Assembly: GCF_000242595.2 (NCBI RefSeq)
Contig: NC_017098.1
Coordinates: forward strand, 868,001 to 932,000
Source of the DNA: Spirochaeta africana DSM 8902
GTDB taxonomy: Bacteria > Spirochaetota > Spirochaetia > DSM-27196 > DSM-8902
Reading direction: 5' to 3'
Length of the DNA: 64,000 nt
The position numbers were made by a program, and so were the translations under genes. The notes under the pieces are model-generated. The model searched no databases and was not told the DNA's origin. It saw nothing but the letters and a program-made list of their open reading frames with translations. Positions within the stretch are counted from its first letter, which is position 1, and every line of letters starts with the position of its first letter. Positions 25,854-33,905 of this stretch are shown here, piece by piece.

Positions 25854-26016
25854 CCAACTATGAGAAAACCTGTAGAAATCACCAGAAAAACCTGCATAAT
25901 ACGCGGAAATCCTGCTGATTCTGAATAAAGAAAAATTTCCAAGTGTCCACTGTACGGGAAATTAGCTAATTCCTGCTAAAACTCCCTTGTCCAGGCATAC
26001 CGTTTTTTTATGCCCG
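25854..26016. repeat. Interspersed repeat, copy B (163 bp)
   Basis: Near-identical to 15226-15390, with single-base differences and small indels. It covers the stop codon of the second HEPN gene and runs into the right 42-bp boundary repeat. No gene is seen in 25864-26174 apart from this repeat and the promoter region of the next lipoprotein. Confidence 0.85.
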
Positions 26017-26030
26017 AACGGGATGTGCGT
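25989..26030. repeat. 42-bp direct repeat, right boundary of island
   Basis: Identical to 13039-13080. Beyond it the sequences diverge, so 13039-26030 is a unit of about 13 kb bounded by direct repeats. Confidence 0.85.
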
Positions 26031-26088
26031 CAGGTTTCCCTCTGAACTGAGCCCGCACCCATTCAGACCATTACGCAAAGTATAAAAT

Positions 26089-26117
26089 TTCATGTAAAAT
26101 ATACCATATGGTATAAT
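26089..26117 (+). promoter_or_regulatory. Promoter with a palindromic operator overlapping the -10 box
   Basis: TTCATG at 26089-26094, 17-bp spacer, TATAAT at 26112-26117. A perfect 16-bp palindrome TATACCATATGGTATA (26100-26115) covers the spacer end and the start of the -10 box, where a dimeric repressor would block RNA polymerase. A leader of about 50 bases follows. Confidence 0.55.
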
Positions 26118-26174
26118 GAAAACCTGATACATCTGGTTATCATTACATGATCACATTGTAAAGGAGATCATGTT

Positions 26175-28238
26175 TTGAAAAAGACCAAGATCGGCGTAAT
26201 GTTTGCATCCATACTTTTCGTATTGTTCTGGCTCATAAGCTGCAGCAATCCCCTGGGTAATGATGGTTCTACTGGAGGTTCTTCAGCAACTACCGGCACA
26301 GATGCCGGGGGTGGCTCAGTCGCGTCCGTTACCATCAGCTTCGTGCTGGATACGGATACGGGCGATGGCTTCACCCTGTCTACGAACCACTCAGCCCCGG
26401 TACCGATTACCGTGGCTGCTGGTGCTCCGGTGCGCTTGACCCAGGGGATCGGATTTACCGCCGAGGCAGTAGGGGCAGGCCCTGGCGGGAGTTCGGTGAC
26501 CTTCCACGCATCGGGCTGGTCAACCGAATCCTATAGTAGCCAGTTCCAGAAGATTATGAATCCCGGGGGACCGGCGCCGTCCGGCCCAGGCTATTATCTG
26601 CCAGGCTTCGAGGCAAGCTTTTCCGAAGACACCACGCTCTATATGCGATGGCTGCCGGCGTTAGACAATATTGCAGCGCAGGTGACCTTTGTCGAGCCAG
26701 GAAGCGGCACAGCGACCGTGACCGGACCCGTTTTGCACCTTCGTGACGTACTTCCATTTGAGCGCACGGCCTATTTTCAGGATGCCGTTCCGGCTCCGTG
26801 GAGTGTCAACCCAAACGAGCGCGTTTGGGAATGGGAAAGTGAAACGGTTTCCTACTCACGAACTGCCAATAACCCGCCTGCCGGTACCCCTGCAGTGTGG
26901 CAGTTTGCGTTCAACAATATAACGGAATATAACAACGCTATAGCTTCTGCTTCTGCAGGCAAGCGCCCAGTGAGCATTAGCTACACACCACGGGAAGTGT
27001 ACACCATTACCTTCGATCCCAACGGTGGAGCCATGCCCGGTAGTGCAGTCACTCGCGATGCATTTGAGGGCATAACTATTGCCAGTAATCTTGGCTGGTG
27101 GAACATGAGCAGCGCGACACAGCTGCCTGAACCCACACGGGGTGATCTGATTTTCGGTGGCGACTGGTTCTTTGCCCCAGACTACGTTGGCGACGATTGG
27201 TTTAGCAACCCGACAGCAAATACCACACTGTACGCTCGGTGGCAGGCGGAAATTACCTTCGATGGTAATGGAGGGGGTGCACCTGCGCCGGTACTTACCA
27301 ATGTGACCCCCGCTGGCGTAGCTGTGGTTACCGAGGCCCCGGCGATAAGTACCTCTCGCCCTCAACACGATGTTTTTGGTGGTTGGTTTACCGAGCAGGG
27401 TCCTGGTCCGGAATACGTTGTCTCGCACAAGGTTTCCACAGGAGAAAACAGCCAGGATCCATTTACCATTGACTCTGTGACGGGACCCCTGACCCTGTAT
27501 GCCGGCTGGATTCCGAAGTATGAAATTGGTGAAGTACTGCCAGACAATCAAGGTATTATCTTCCATATCCTTGGGGGCAGTGAGCCGCAGAGAACACGTG
27601 CTCACACGAATGCACTTGAGGACGCCGGTTTCGCGGCAGGCAACACTGGCTGGCGTTTTCTGGCGGTGGCACCAGTCGAAGAACCTGAGGATACGGTCCA
27701 GGCACCAAATTTTAATCCGGGTTGGTTAGCATCAGGAGTAGACCCGAATCTCGTCTTTACGACCGATCCAGGAGAAGGTAATGCCGCCCATGGAAAGTTC
27801 GACCTCCTGAAGACTTTCGATGTGTTAGGGGGTGGCCGACCTTCCACGGCAGAAGTTGTCGCCTGGGCAGATGGCGGCGAATCGGTAGCACGGCAAGCCC
27901 GAGAATCAGACATCGGGGGACTCAAGCCAGGCACTATTACAGATCTCAATGCGGTCTGGTACTTGCCGTCAGCGGCTGAGTTGATCGAGATAGCCAATGC
28001 TCGCACTTCTGCAGGAACATCCGTTTGGGAAATCGCCGGAATGAGATTCGGCACAGGCAATACTCGCAGATACTGGACTTCAACTACGTATAATGGAGGA
28101 TATGGTCAGGGAAGCATGGACAGTAACGCTTTCACCGTTCATTTGCCTGACGCAACGTCAACACCCCAGGTTGAGACCTTCTCGCGAAGCACGAATGGTA
28201 CGAATACTCCCCGTGTCCGCCCGGTCCGCCGCTTCTAA
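26175..28238 (+). CDS. Large repeat-containing lipoprotein with C-terminal Lcl/DUF1566-like domain
   Basis: 687 residues. A signal peptide with lipobox LISC is followed by a Ser/Gly/Thr-rich spacer. Then come several beta-repeat units of the InlB B-repeat (Listeria-Bacteroides) kind: YTITFDPNGGAMPGSAV, TTLYARWQAEITFDGNGGG, PLTLYAGW. The C-terminal region (about 480-687) has the pattern GWRFLAVAP, WYLPSAAELIEI, YWTSTTY and ends in RPVRRF. The last region resembles the Lcl C-terminal/DUF1566 domain common in spirochete surface lipoproteins. It is probably exposed on the cell surface, and adhesion is a possible role. The start is TTG, set by AAGGAG at 26161-26166; the upstream ATG at 26170 runs into a stop. 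Confidence 0.75.
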   Translation: MKKTKIGVMFASILFVLFWLISCSNPLGNDGSTGGSSATTGTDAGGGSVASVTISFVLDTDTGDGFTLSTNHSAPVPITVAAGAPVRLTQGIGFTAEAVGAGPGGSSVTFHASGWSTESYSSQFQKIMNPGGPAPSGPGYYLPGFEASFSEDTTLYMRWLPALDNIAAQVTFVEPGSGTATVTGPVLHLRDVLPFERTAYFQDAVPAPWSVNPNERVWEWESETVSYSRTANNPPAGTPAVWQFAFNNITEYNNAIASASAGKRPVSISYTPREVYTITFDPNGGAMPGSAVTRDAFEGITIASNLGWWNMSSATQLPEPTRGDLIFGGDWFFAPDYVGDDWFSNPTANTTLYARWQAEITFDGNGGGAPAPVLTNVTPAGVAVVTEAPAISTSRPQHDVFGGWFTEQGPGPEYVVSHKVSTGENSQDPFTIDSVTGPLTLYAGWIPKYEIGEVLPDNQGIIFHILGGSEPQRTRAHTNALEDAGFAAGNTGWRFLAVAPVEEPEDTVQAPNFNPGWLASGVDPNLVFTTDPGEGNAAHGKFDLLKTFDVLGGGRPSTAEVVAWADGGESVARQARESDIGGLKPGTITDLNAVWYLPSAAELIEIANARTSAGTSVWEIAGMRFGTGNTRRYWTSTTYNGGYGQGSMDSNAFTVHLPDATSTPQVETFSRSTNGTNTPRVRPVRRF

Positions 28239-28259
28239 GGTCGCAGAGACGCTGAATTG

Positions 28260-28291
28260 CCCCCTGGTCATATCCTGACCAGGGGGTTTTT
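28260..28291. terminator. Terminator between lipoprotein and oxidoreductase genes
   Basis: CCCCCTGGTCA (28260-28270) pairs with TGACCAGGGGG (28276-28286), followed by five T. It ends the plus-strand lipoprotein transcript and, as a symmetric hairpin, may also help end the convergent minus-strand gene. Confidence 0.85.
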
Positions 28292-28358
28292 GCTTTCTCT
28301 TCCATGCTGCGTTCCAGGTAATGGAATTCCCGGTGCCCGGTCGGTGGCGGTACCTGAA

Positions 28359-29771
28359 TCACATCTGTTTGGCAAGTGACTGGAGGGCACTGCGCAGCCC
28401 TTCCTCGTAGACCGGATGATAATACGGCAGGTCAAGCAGCTGTGCTACGGTCATTTCCTGTTCCAGCGCCCAGGCGAGCTGGTGCGCAATGTGCTCAGCG
28501 CGGGGCCCGATCATTTCCGAGCCGATCAGACGGCCGCTGCTTTTTTCGGCATACAGACGCAGCAGTCCCTGGTTGGTGTTCATCATGCGCGCGCGCGGGT
28601 CTGACTGCCAGTCCAGTTCACCGATCACGATTTCCTCCTGCGGCAGTTCATGGTACGGTTGACCGACCATGGCGATCTGCGGGTCGGTAAATACGATGCT
28701 CAGGGGAACATGGCGTGTGTTGGCCTGTACTGCGGGATAGCGTGCCGCATTGGCGCCGGCAATCAGGCCTTCCGCGGCGGCTTCGTGCAGCAGTGGTACA
28801 TCGGCGGTAGCGTCGCCAGCAATAAAGATCGGGCTGTCCCCGCACTGCATGGTGGCGGGGTCGTACAGGGGAATCCCGTGGTCATCGAGTTCCAGGCTGG
28901 TATTTTCCAGCTGCAGACGCTCTGTATTCGGGGTGCGGCCGGTTGCGGCCAGCAGAACAGAATACTGTTCTTCCAGCAACCTCGGCTCGGATGGGCCGGA
29001 ATCATCGGATCTGCCCGATTTTTCCTGGAACCGAACCACCACCGTGGATCCCTCCCGGCGCAGCGATTCGACTCTGGCGTCGGTATCCAGAAGGAACTCA
29101 TCTCCGAATATACGCTCGGCGTGCTTCTTGACCTCGGGGTCGGTCAGGGGACCGATCAGATTCTGGATGCCGAACATGCGGATCCGGACCCCCAGGCGAT
29201 GCAGGGCCTGTCCCAGCTCCAGCCCAATAATGCCCGGGCCAAAAACCGCCACTGAGTCGGGCAGATCCTGCCAGGAAAAGACATCGTCGTTTACCGCAAC
29301 CAGATCGCCCAGATCATCAAAGAGCGGCAGCCTGGCTGCCCGCGATCCGGTCGCAATCACAGTGCTGCGGGTGTGCACCCGGGTATGATCCCCCACTACA
29401 ATGGTGGTGTCGTTCTCGAACCGCGCGTAGCCCTCAAGCCGATCCTCGGAGGGTATTTGCCGGGTCATGCGGACAACGTTGCCGGTAAAGCGGTCACGTT
29501 CCTCGCGAACCCGCTGCATTACTGCCGTACCATCCACCTGGATATTCCCGGTGTGGATGCCGAACACCCCTGCGGTTCGGGCTACATCGGCGGCATCGGC
29601 AGCAGCGATCAGCAGTTTACTCGGCATGCAGCCGACACTGGCACAGGTGGTGCCGTACCTGGCGCCCTCGATCAACAGGGCACGGGCTCCGTGCTGTCTG
29701 GCTGCCTTGTAGGCACGCAGACCGGCCGATCCGGCTCCGATAATCGCTACATCACAGTATGCCTCGTTCAT
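28359..29771 (-). CDS. Dihydrolipoamide dehydrogenase-like pyridine nucleotide-disulfide oxidoreductase
   Basis: 470 residues with the complete class I layout: FAD-binding VAIIGAGSAGLRAY, redox pair in TTCASVGCMPSK (C-x4-C), NAD-binding GPGIIGLELG, second FAD motif FIAGDATADV, and a C-terminal dimer domain with YYHPVYEEGL. The last motif replaces the HPTxSE of true dihydrolipoamide dehydrogenases but keeps the His and a Glu. No lipoylated partner genes are adjacent, so the electron acceptor is uncertain. Confidence 0.85.
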   Translation of the reverse strand: MNEAYCDVAIIGAGSAGLRAYKAARQHGARALLIEGARYGTTCASVGCMPSKLLIAAADAADVARTAGVFGIHTGNIQVDGTAVMQRVREERDRFTGNVVRMTRQIPSEDRLEGYARFENDTTIVVGDHTRVHTRSTVIATGSRAARLPLFDDLGDLVAVNDDVFSWQDLPDSVAVFGPGIIGLELGQALHRLGVRIRMFGIQNLIGPLTDPEVKKHAERIFGDEFLLDTDARVESLRREGSTVVVRFQEKSGRSDDSGPSEPRLLEEQYSVLLAATGRTPNTERLQLENTSLELDDHGIPLYDPATMQCGDSPIFIAGDATADVPLLHEAAAEGLIAGANAARYPAVQANTRHVPLSIVFTDPQIAMVGQPYHELPQEEIVIGELDWQSDPRARMMNTNQGLLRLYAEKSSGRLIGSEMIGPRAEHIAHQLAWALEQEMTVAQLLDLPYYHPVYEEGLRSALQSLAKQM

Positions 29772-29940
29772 CGATTACTCCTTACAGCATGCAGGCTTTT
29801 CAGTCACTGGCTTTAAGGTATGGAAAACCGACTGCCAGAGCAAATTTCCCATCAGTATTCGTCAATGTTCTGTAAAGAAATCGTTCAGGGTGTTGAGGGG
29901 ATTCGGGTGTTATTACTACCATAACCCGTAGGAGGTTGTT

Positions 29941-30531
29941 ATGAGGCGTATACTTATAGCTGTGATCATAGCAGCTGTTGCAGCCTTGTCTGTAGGTGCT
30001 CAGGAAGCAGAGACGGAACCGCAGGAACAGAACGATACCGGGCAGCAGGCCGAGATACCGGCGGATGCCGATGGCAGTTTGCGTCTGACCAACATCGATA
30101 CCAGCGGTTGGCGGGTGGACCAGGTTGACGGGGCAGGGATCCATGTCAGCGGGGCCAATCAAAGCAATATCACCCTGGCGTTAGGCAACCGCTACCACTT
30201 CGATCTCTCTGATACCGACAGCGATCTGCTGCCGCTGGTTATCCGGGATCGGACGGGACGCCCGATCTTCTCCCAGGCAGATCCGGATGGAGGTCTGGGC
30301 TGGAGCGGGAGTGACCCGGTTATCGGCGATGACGGTATAACCTTTACGCTTACCGAGGAACTTGCTGAGGTTATCGGCGGGTTCCGGGCGGTCACCTTTC
30401 CGGCTATGTACGGGTTTATTACTGCGTATGACCCGGAGGCTGTAGCCGAGCAGCAGGCTGCTGCCGCCGAGGCTGCCGAAGACGCCAGTGATGCCCCTGA
30501 TGAGGCTGCGGCTGCCGACACGGAGGAGTAA
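29941..30531 (+). CDS. Secreted protein of unknown function
   Basis: 196 residues with a signal peptide (cleavage near VGAQEAET), a beta-rich middle (NITLALGNRYHFDLSD, LPLVIRDRTGRPIFSQ, FRAVTFPAMYGFITAYD) and a low-complexity Ala/Glu/Asp tail (about 165-196). The beta pattern is vaguely like a cupredoxin fold, but no copper ligand set is visible. TAGGAGG lies just before the ATG. The family is not recognised. The upstream gap (29772-29940) contains only the two divergent promoter regions. Confidence 0.7.
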   Translation: MRRILIAVIIAAVAALSVGAQEAETEPQEQNDTGQQAEIPADADGSLRLTNIDTSGWRVDQVDGAGIHVSGANQSNITLALGNRYHFDLSDTDSDLLPLVIRDRTGRPIFSQADPDGGLGWSGSDPVIGDDGITFTLTEELAEVIGGFRAVTFPAMYGFITAYDPEAVAEQQAAAAEAAEDASDAPDEAAAADTEE

Positions 30532-30587
30532 CGCGGAACGGTTGGGTCGTCGCAAAACGACACTGGTTACTGGTAGTTCATCATGGT

Positions 30588-30616
30588 TTGGCAAAACGGT
30601 TTAATTCCGGTATGCT
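30588..30616 (+). promoter_or_regulatory. Promoter of the GH13 gene
   Basis: TTGGCA at 30588-30593, 17-bp spacer and TATGCT at 30611-30616. GGGAG at 30626-30630 then precedes the ATG at 30638. Confidence 0.6.
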
Positions 30617-30637
30617 GGCCGGCCAGGGAGTTACTGC

Positions 30638-32140
30638 ATGCAACACACAACCGGGCACGGGCCGCAATGGCTGCACAATGCTGTCATCTACCAGATTTTC
30701 CCCGAGCGATTCGCTATCGGGGGAGGTCGTACCGTCCACGACAAACGGGGCGACGGGTTCTACACTGCCGAGGGCGACACGGTTTCCTCATGGGACGAGC
30801 TTCCTCAGCCTGGCTGGGGACAGAATCAGCAGTTTTTTGGCGGTGATCTGGCCGGAATCCGTGAGCGACTGCCGTATCTGCAGGAACTGGGGGTGAATCT
30901 GATCTACCTTACCCCGTTTTACGCCTCTCCGACGAATCATCGCTACGATACCGTGGATTACTTTACCGTAGATCCGGCGTCCGGGAGCCTCGAGGATTTC
31001 TGTCTCCTGGTGGAGGCAATACACGCCTGCGGTATGCGCATTATTATCGATATAGCCCTGAATCACGTGTCCGACCGGCACCCTGTCTTTCAGGAAGCCT
31101 GTCGCAACCCGGAATCGCGCTATCGCGATTTTTTCAGCTTTCTGTCGTACCCCGATCGGTATGTAGGGTGGTACGGGTATCCTTCCATGCCCGAGTTGAA
31201 CTTTGCCAATCCCGAGGTTGTGGATACATTCATAACCGGAGAGGAAAGCGTGCTGCGATTCTGGCTTCGTCAGGGGGTGGACGGTTTTCGTCTGGACACC
31301 GCGAATGACCTGGGTATGCCGCTGATGCGGCTTATCCGGGATACAGTACGGGAGATCAATCCCGATGCCGTGGTAATCGGCGAGGTCAGCCAGTATCCGG
31401 GGGGGTGGGCGGCTGCCATGGATGGGGTGCAGACCTATTACATGCGGAGTGCGGTGCTTTCGTTTATCCGCGGCAATCTTGATGTAACGGGGCTGCATGC
31501 GGCGCTGTCGGATATTACCGGGCGCCTGCCCCTGCATCAGCAGCTTGGGCTGCTGAATCAGATCGGTTCACATGACTCACCCCGACTGAGGACCCTGCTG
31601 GCCGATCATCCACACTTGTATTCGTTCTTTGTCGGGATGATGTTCGCCTTTCCCGGTGTGCCTATGGTGTATTACGGCGAGGAAAACGGTATGCAGGGTG
31701 GGCCGGACCCGTTGAACCGGGCCCCAATGCGCTGGGAGCCGTCCGATTGGGATCAGGATGCCCGCAGTCTCTTTGATCGCTGGATACAATTGCGGCAGGA
31801 GCGGCGCGAGCTTCGCTGTGGCCGGACGATCCTGCTGCATGATCGCTGCCGGGAGCTGATTGCCTTTATCCGGCATACCGAGCATCCGGACGAGTATGCC
31901 CTGGCGGTATTTAACCCCACATCGGCTCCAGTGCGGGTACAGCTTATGCTGCCGTTCGCGCATACCCACAGCCAACTCATGCTCGAGGATGCCTTTAGCG
32001 GCACCCGTGTCGAGTGTCGTGCCGGGGGGATAACCCTGGAGGCCGCACCGTATCAGAGTGCGCTGCTGCTGCCGGACATGCGTACCAAGCCGGACTACAG
32101 CTTCTCAAAGCCCTGGCATGCTGAGCTGACGGTCCAGTAG
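30638..32140 (+). CDS. GH13 alpha-amylase family glycosidase, neopullulanase-like
   Basis: 500 residues without a signal peptide, so a cytoplasmic enzyme. The four GH13 regions are present: IIIDIALNHV, GFRLDTAND with the nucleophile Asp, VIGEVSQ with the acid Glu, and IGSHDSPR (usually NHDTPR). VIYQIFPERF and a FFGGDLAGI segment are typical of maltogenic amylase/neopullulanase-type enzymes. It likely degrades imported or storage alpha-glucans, consistent with glgC and glgA elsewhere in the window. The 3' end overlaps the convergent DUF115 gene by 36 bases. Confidence 0.9.
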   Translation: MQHTTGHGPQWLHNAVIYQIFPERFAIGGGRTVHDKRGDGFYTAEGDTVSSWDELPQPGWGQNQQFFGGDLAGIRERLPYLQELGVNLIYLTPFYASPTNHRYDTVDYFTVDPASGSLEDFCLLVEAIHACGMRIIIDIALNHVSDRHPVFQEACRNPESRYRDFFSFLSYPDRYVGWYGYPSMPELNFANPEVVDTFITGEESVLRFWLRQGVDGFRLDTANDLGMPLMRLIRDTVREINPDAVVIGEVSQYPGGWAAAMDGVQTYYMRSAVLSFIRGNLDVTGLHAALSDITGRLPLHQQLGLLNQIGSHDSPRLRTLLADHPHLYSFFVGMMFAFPGVPMVYYGEENGMQGGPDPLNRAPMRWEPSDWDQDARSLFDRWIQLRQERRELRCGRTILLHDRCRELIAFIRHTEHPDEYALAVFNPTSAPVRVQLMLPFAHTHSQLMLEDAFSGTRVECRAGGITLEAAPYQSALLLPDMRTKPDYSFSKPWHAELTVQ

Positions 32141-33904
32141 CTGCTGATGCAGCCGGGTGGATTCCAGCAGCGCCGAGTACAGGGTGTGCGAGCCCTGCAG
32201 CGGGTGGGATCCCGGTGGCGGTGACTGGATGTTCTGCAGGGCTTCCTGCAGCAGAAAACCGGCAATATCCTTGGCCTGGTGCTGTCGGAGGCTGGCGTCG
32301 TACCGGTCGAGCTGCTGGAGCCAGTCCGGTGTCCACCTCCCGGGGCTGTCCCAGGCAGCCTGGATGTGCGACAGCGCCTCTGTGGCAATAGCGGCAACCT
32401 CCTGCAGCTGAATCGCCAGAGCGGCAAGCTGCGGCTGCAGCAGTTCTGCGTTGCGCTGAACATCCGGTGTTACAGAGCGCAATCGCGAAAGCTCCCGGTC
32501 TATGATATGCCGCTTCGACTGGTGGGCCAGTACATCTGCATGGGTAGCCGGCTGTGCGCCGGGGATAGCCAGCGAGCATTCGGACAGCGGCCTCAGCTCT
32601 ACATCCGGATCGGACTCAAGCTGCATGGCAAACCACTGCTGGTATACCTGCATGCGGGCGTCGGTACGCATCGGTCTGCCGGCATAGTCCATCGCATCAA
32701 TCCGTCCGCCGTCCGACAGATAGCGCCAGAGATGGTGCTCTGCCGGGCTGGTGCGGGTTCCCAGCGCGTGGATGCGCTCCTCAAAGAAGGATCCGCTGCA
32801 GTGGGTACGGCCGTCGGGGAATCCCAGATCAAGCCCGATTGCGTACACCGTGCGACAGCCGAGCAGGCGCAATACCTCAAATCCGGAGGTTGCGACCGAT
32901 CCCCCGGCGCCCAGCGCACCCCGCGGGCCCCACACCGATTCCAGCATACGTCCGAGGGGGAACAAGGACTCACCGAACAGAAACGGGCCGTGCAGTTCCC
33001 GGAAAATCCGGGGATGCGCCGATGATTCTGACACGACCAGGGCACGCGAGGTACTGCAGCGGTCGAGGTGACGGGTGTTCCAGTACTGCGGATCTACCAC
33101 CACGATTATGTCCGGATCTATGCCATGTCGCAGACACAGCGGTAGCGCGGTATCCACCGCAACCGTCAGACATCGCTCACGCAGTTCCCCGAGTCTGGCT
33201 ATCGAAGCATCGAAACTCGGGCCGGCAGCGATCAACAGGCCGGGGACCCCCTGGAACCTGCCGGCAGCGGTGCTCAATGGTACGGCGCCGAGATTGTGCG
33301 GCAGATTGGCCGTGAAATTCCGGATCCAGAGTTTGCCAAAGCGTTTCAGGGTGTTATGGTTGACCGTCCGTCGCTGCAGCACCCGGGTAATGCGCTGTTC
33401 GGTGTCGGAGTAGAACCCCGCCTGCAGCTCGATCGAGGGGCGATGGGCCACTACCTGTACCGGCTGATGATGCAGCTCGCTGAGAATACTGTCGATCCGC
33501 GGGGCATCCGGGCCGATCAGCAGGGTAAGTTCGGGGTGCTGCAGCAGGCTGCTCATGTCAACAGCGATACAGGCCGCCAGAAAGGGGCGCGGGTCGGGGT
33601 CGACAACAATGATGCGATGATCAGCCCAGCGCTGGCAGAGTGCCTGGGCAAGGTATCCCAGCCCGAATCCGAGCACTACCAGCCATGCATCCGGCTGTAC
33701 ATCGGTGTGTTCAGCGATGCGCCGAGCCTCGCGAACCGGATCCCGGCTGCTGTGCAGCAGGCGGCTGTTGATCCGGGCTGATGGGAAGCCGCTGGGGGTT
33801 TCAATGATTTCGACCCCTTGCGGCAGATCCCGGGTAAGGCCAAGCGGATATCCCGGAAACCGTTGTTCGAAGAATCGATGATTGATATCGGTATAGGTCT
33901 GCAT
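32105..33904 (-). CDS. DUF115/Maf-like protein (motility-associated glycosyltransferase family)
   Basis: 599 residues. The N-terminal part has a Rossmann-like segment (LVVLGFGLGYLAQAL, IIVVDPDPRPF). The central DUF115 region has GLLIAAGPSFDASIARL, DTALPLCLRHGIDPDIIVVVDPQYWN, SVATSGFEVLRLLGC and AIGLDLGFPDGRTHCSGS. Members such as Maf of Campylobacter are linked to flagellin glycosylation with nonulosonic acids. The C-terminal 130 residues are predicted helical. It follows the PBP gene by one base and is probably co-transcribed with it and lepB. Confidence 0.8.
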   Translation of the reverse strand: MQTYTDINHRFFEQRFPGYPLGLTRDLPQGVEIIETPSGFPSARINSRLLHSSRDPVREARRIAEHTDVQPDAWLVVLGFGLGYLAQALCQRWADHRIIVVDPDPRPFLAACIAVDMSSLLQHPELTLLIGPDAPRIDSILSELHHQPVQVVAHRPSIELQAGFYSDTEQRITRVLQRRTVNHNTLKRFGKLWIRNFTANLPHNLGAVPLSTAAGRFQGVPGLLIAAGPSFDASIARLGELRERCLTVAVDTALPLCLRHGIDPDIIVVVDPQYWNTRHLDRCSTSRALVVSESSAHPRIFRELHGPFLFGESLFPLGRMLESVWGPRGALGAGGSVATSGFEVLRLLGCRTVYAIGLDLGFPDGRTHCSGSFFEERIHALGTRTSPAEHHLWRYLSDGGRIDAMDYAGRPMRTDARMQVYQQWFAMQLESDPDVELRPLSECSLAIPGAQPATHADVLAHQSKRHIIDRELSRLRSVTPDVQRNAELLQPQLAALAIQLQEVAAIATEALSHIQAAWDSPGRWTPDWLQQLDRYDASLRQHQAKDIAGFLLQEALQNIQSPPPGSHPLQGSHTLYSALLESTRLHQQLLDRQLSMPGL

Positions 33905-33905
33905 G

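Larger units (their letters stand above)
24090..25863 (+). pseudogene. HEPN-domain gene split by a second IS256-family element
   Basis: The 5' part (24090-24267) encodes MQLKNLVGEW, AEKLFK-like VEKLFKAVLVLHSISPQ, and the 3' part (25625-25863) continues KTHDLLYLYK and HRYPGE. The octamer TCCACAAA flanks the IS on both sides (24260-24267, 25617-25624). Removing the IS and one octamer restores one frame of about 138 residues, with the KTHDL and RYPG motifs typical of PF05168-type HEPN proteins. The stop codon lies inside repeat copy B. Confidence 0.87.

Noticed and set aside
13039-26030. Integron cassette array with attC sites
   Set aside because: The repeats and hairpin are suggestive, but no GTTRRRY/RYYYAAC core pair and no integrase were seen; kept only as a hypothesis under the 165-bp repeat finding.
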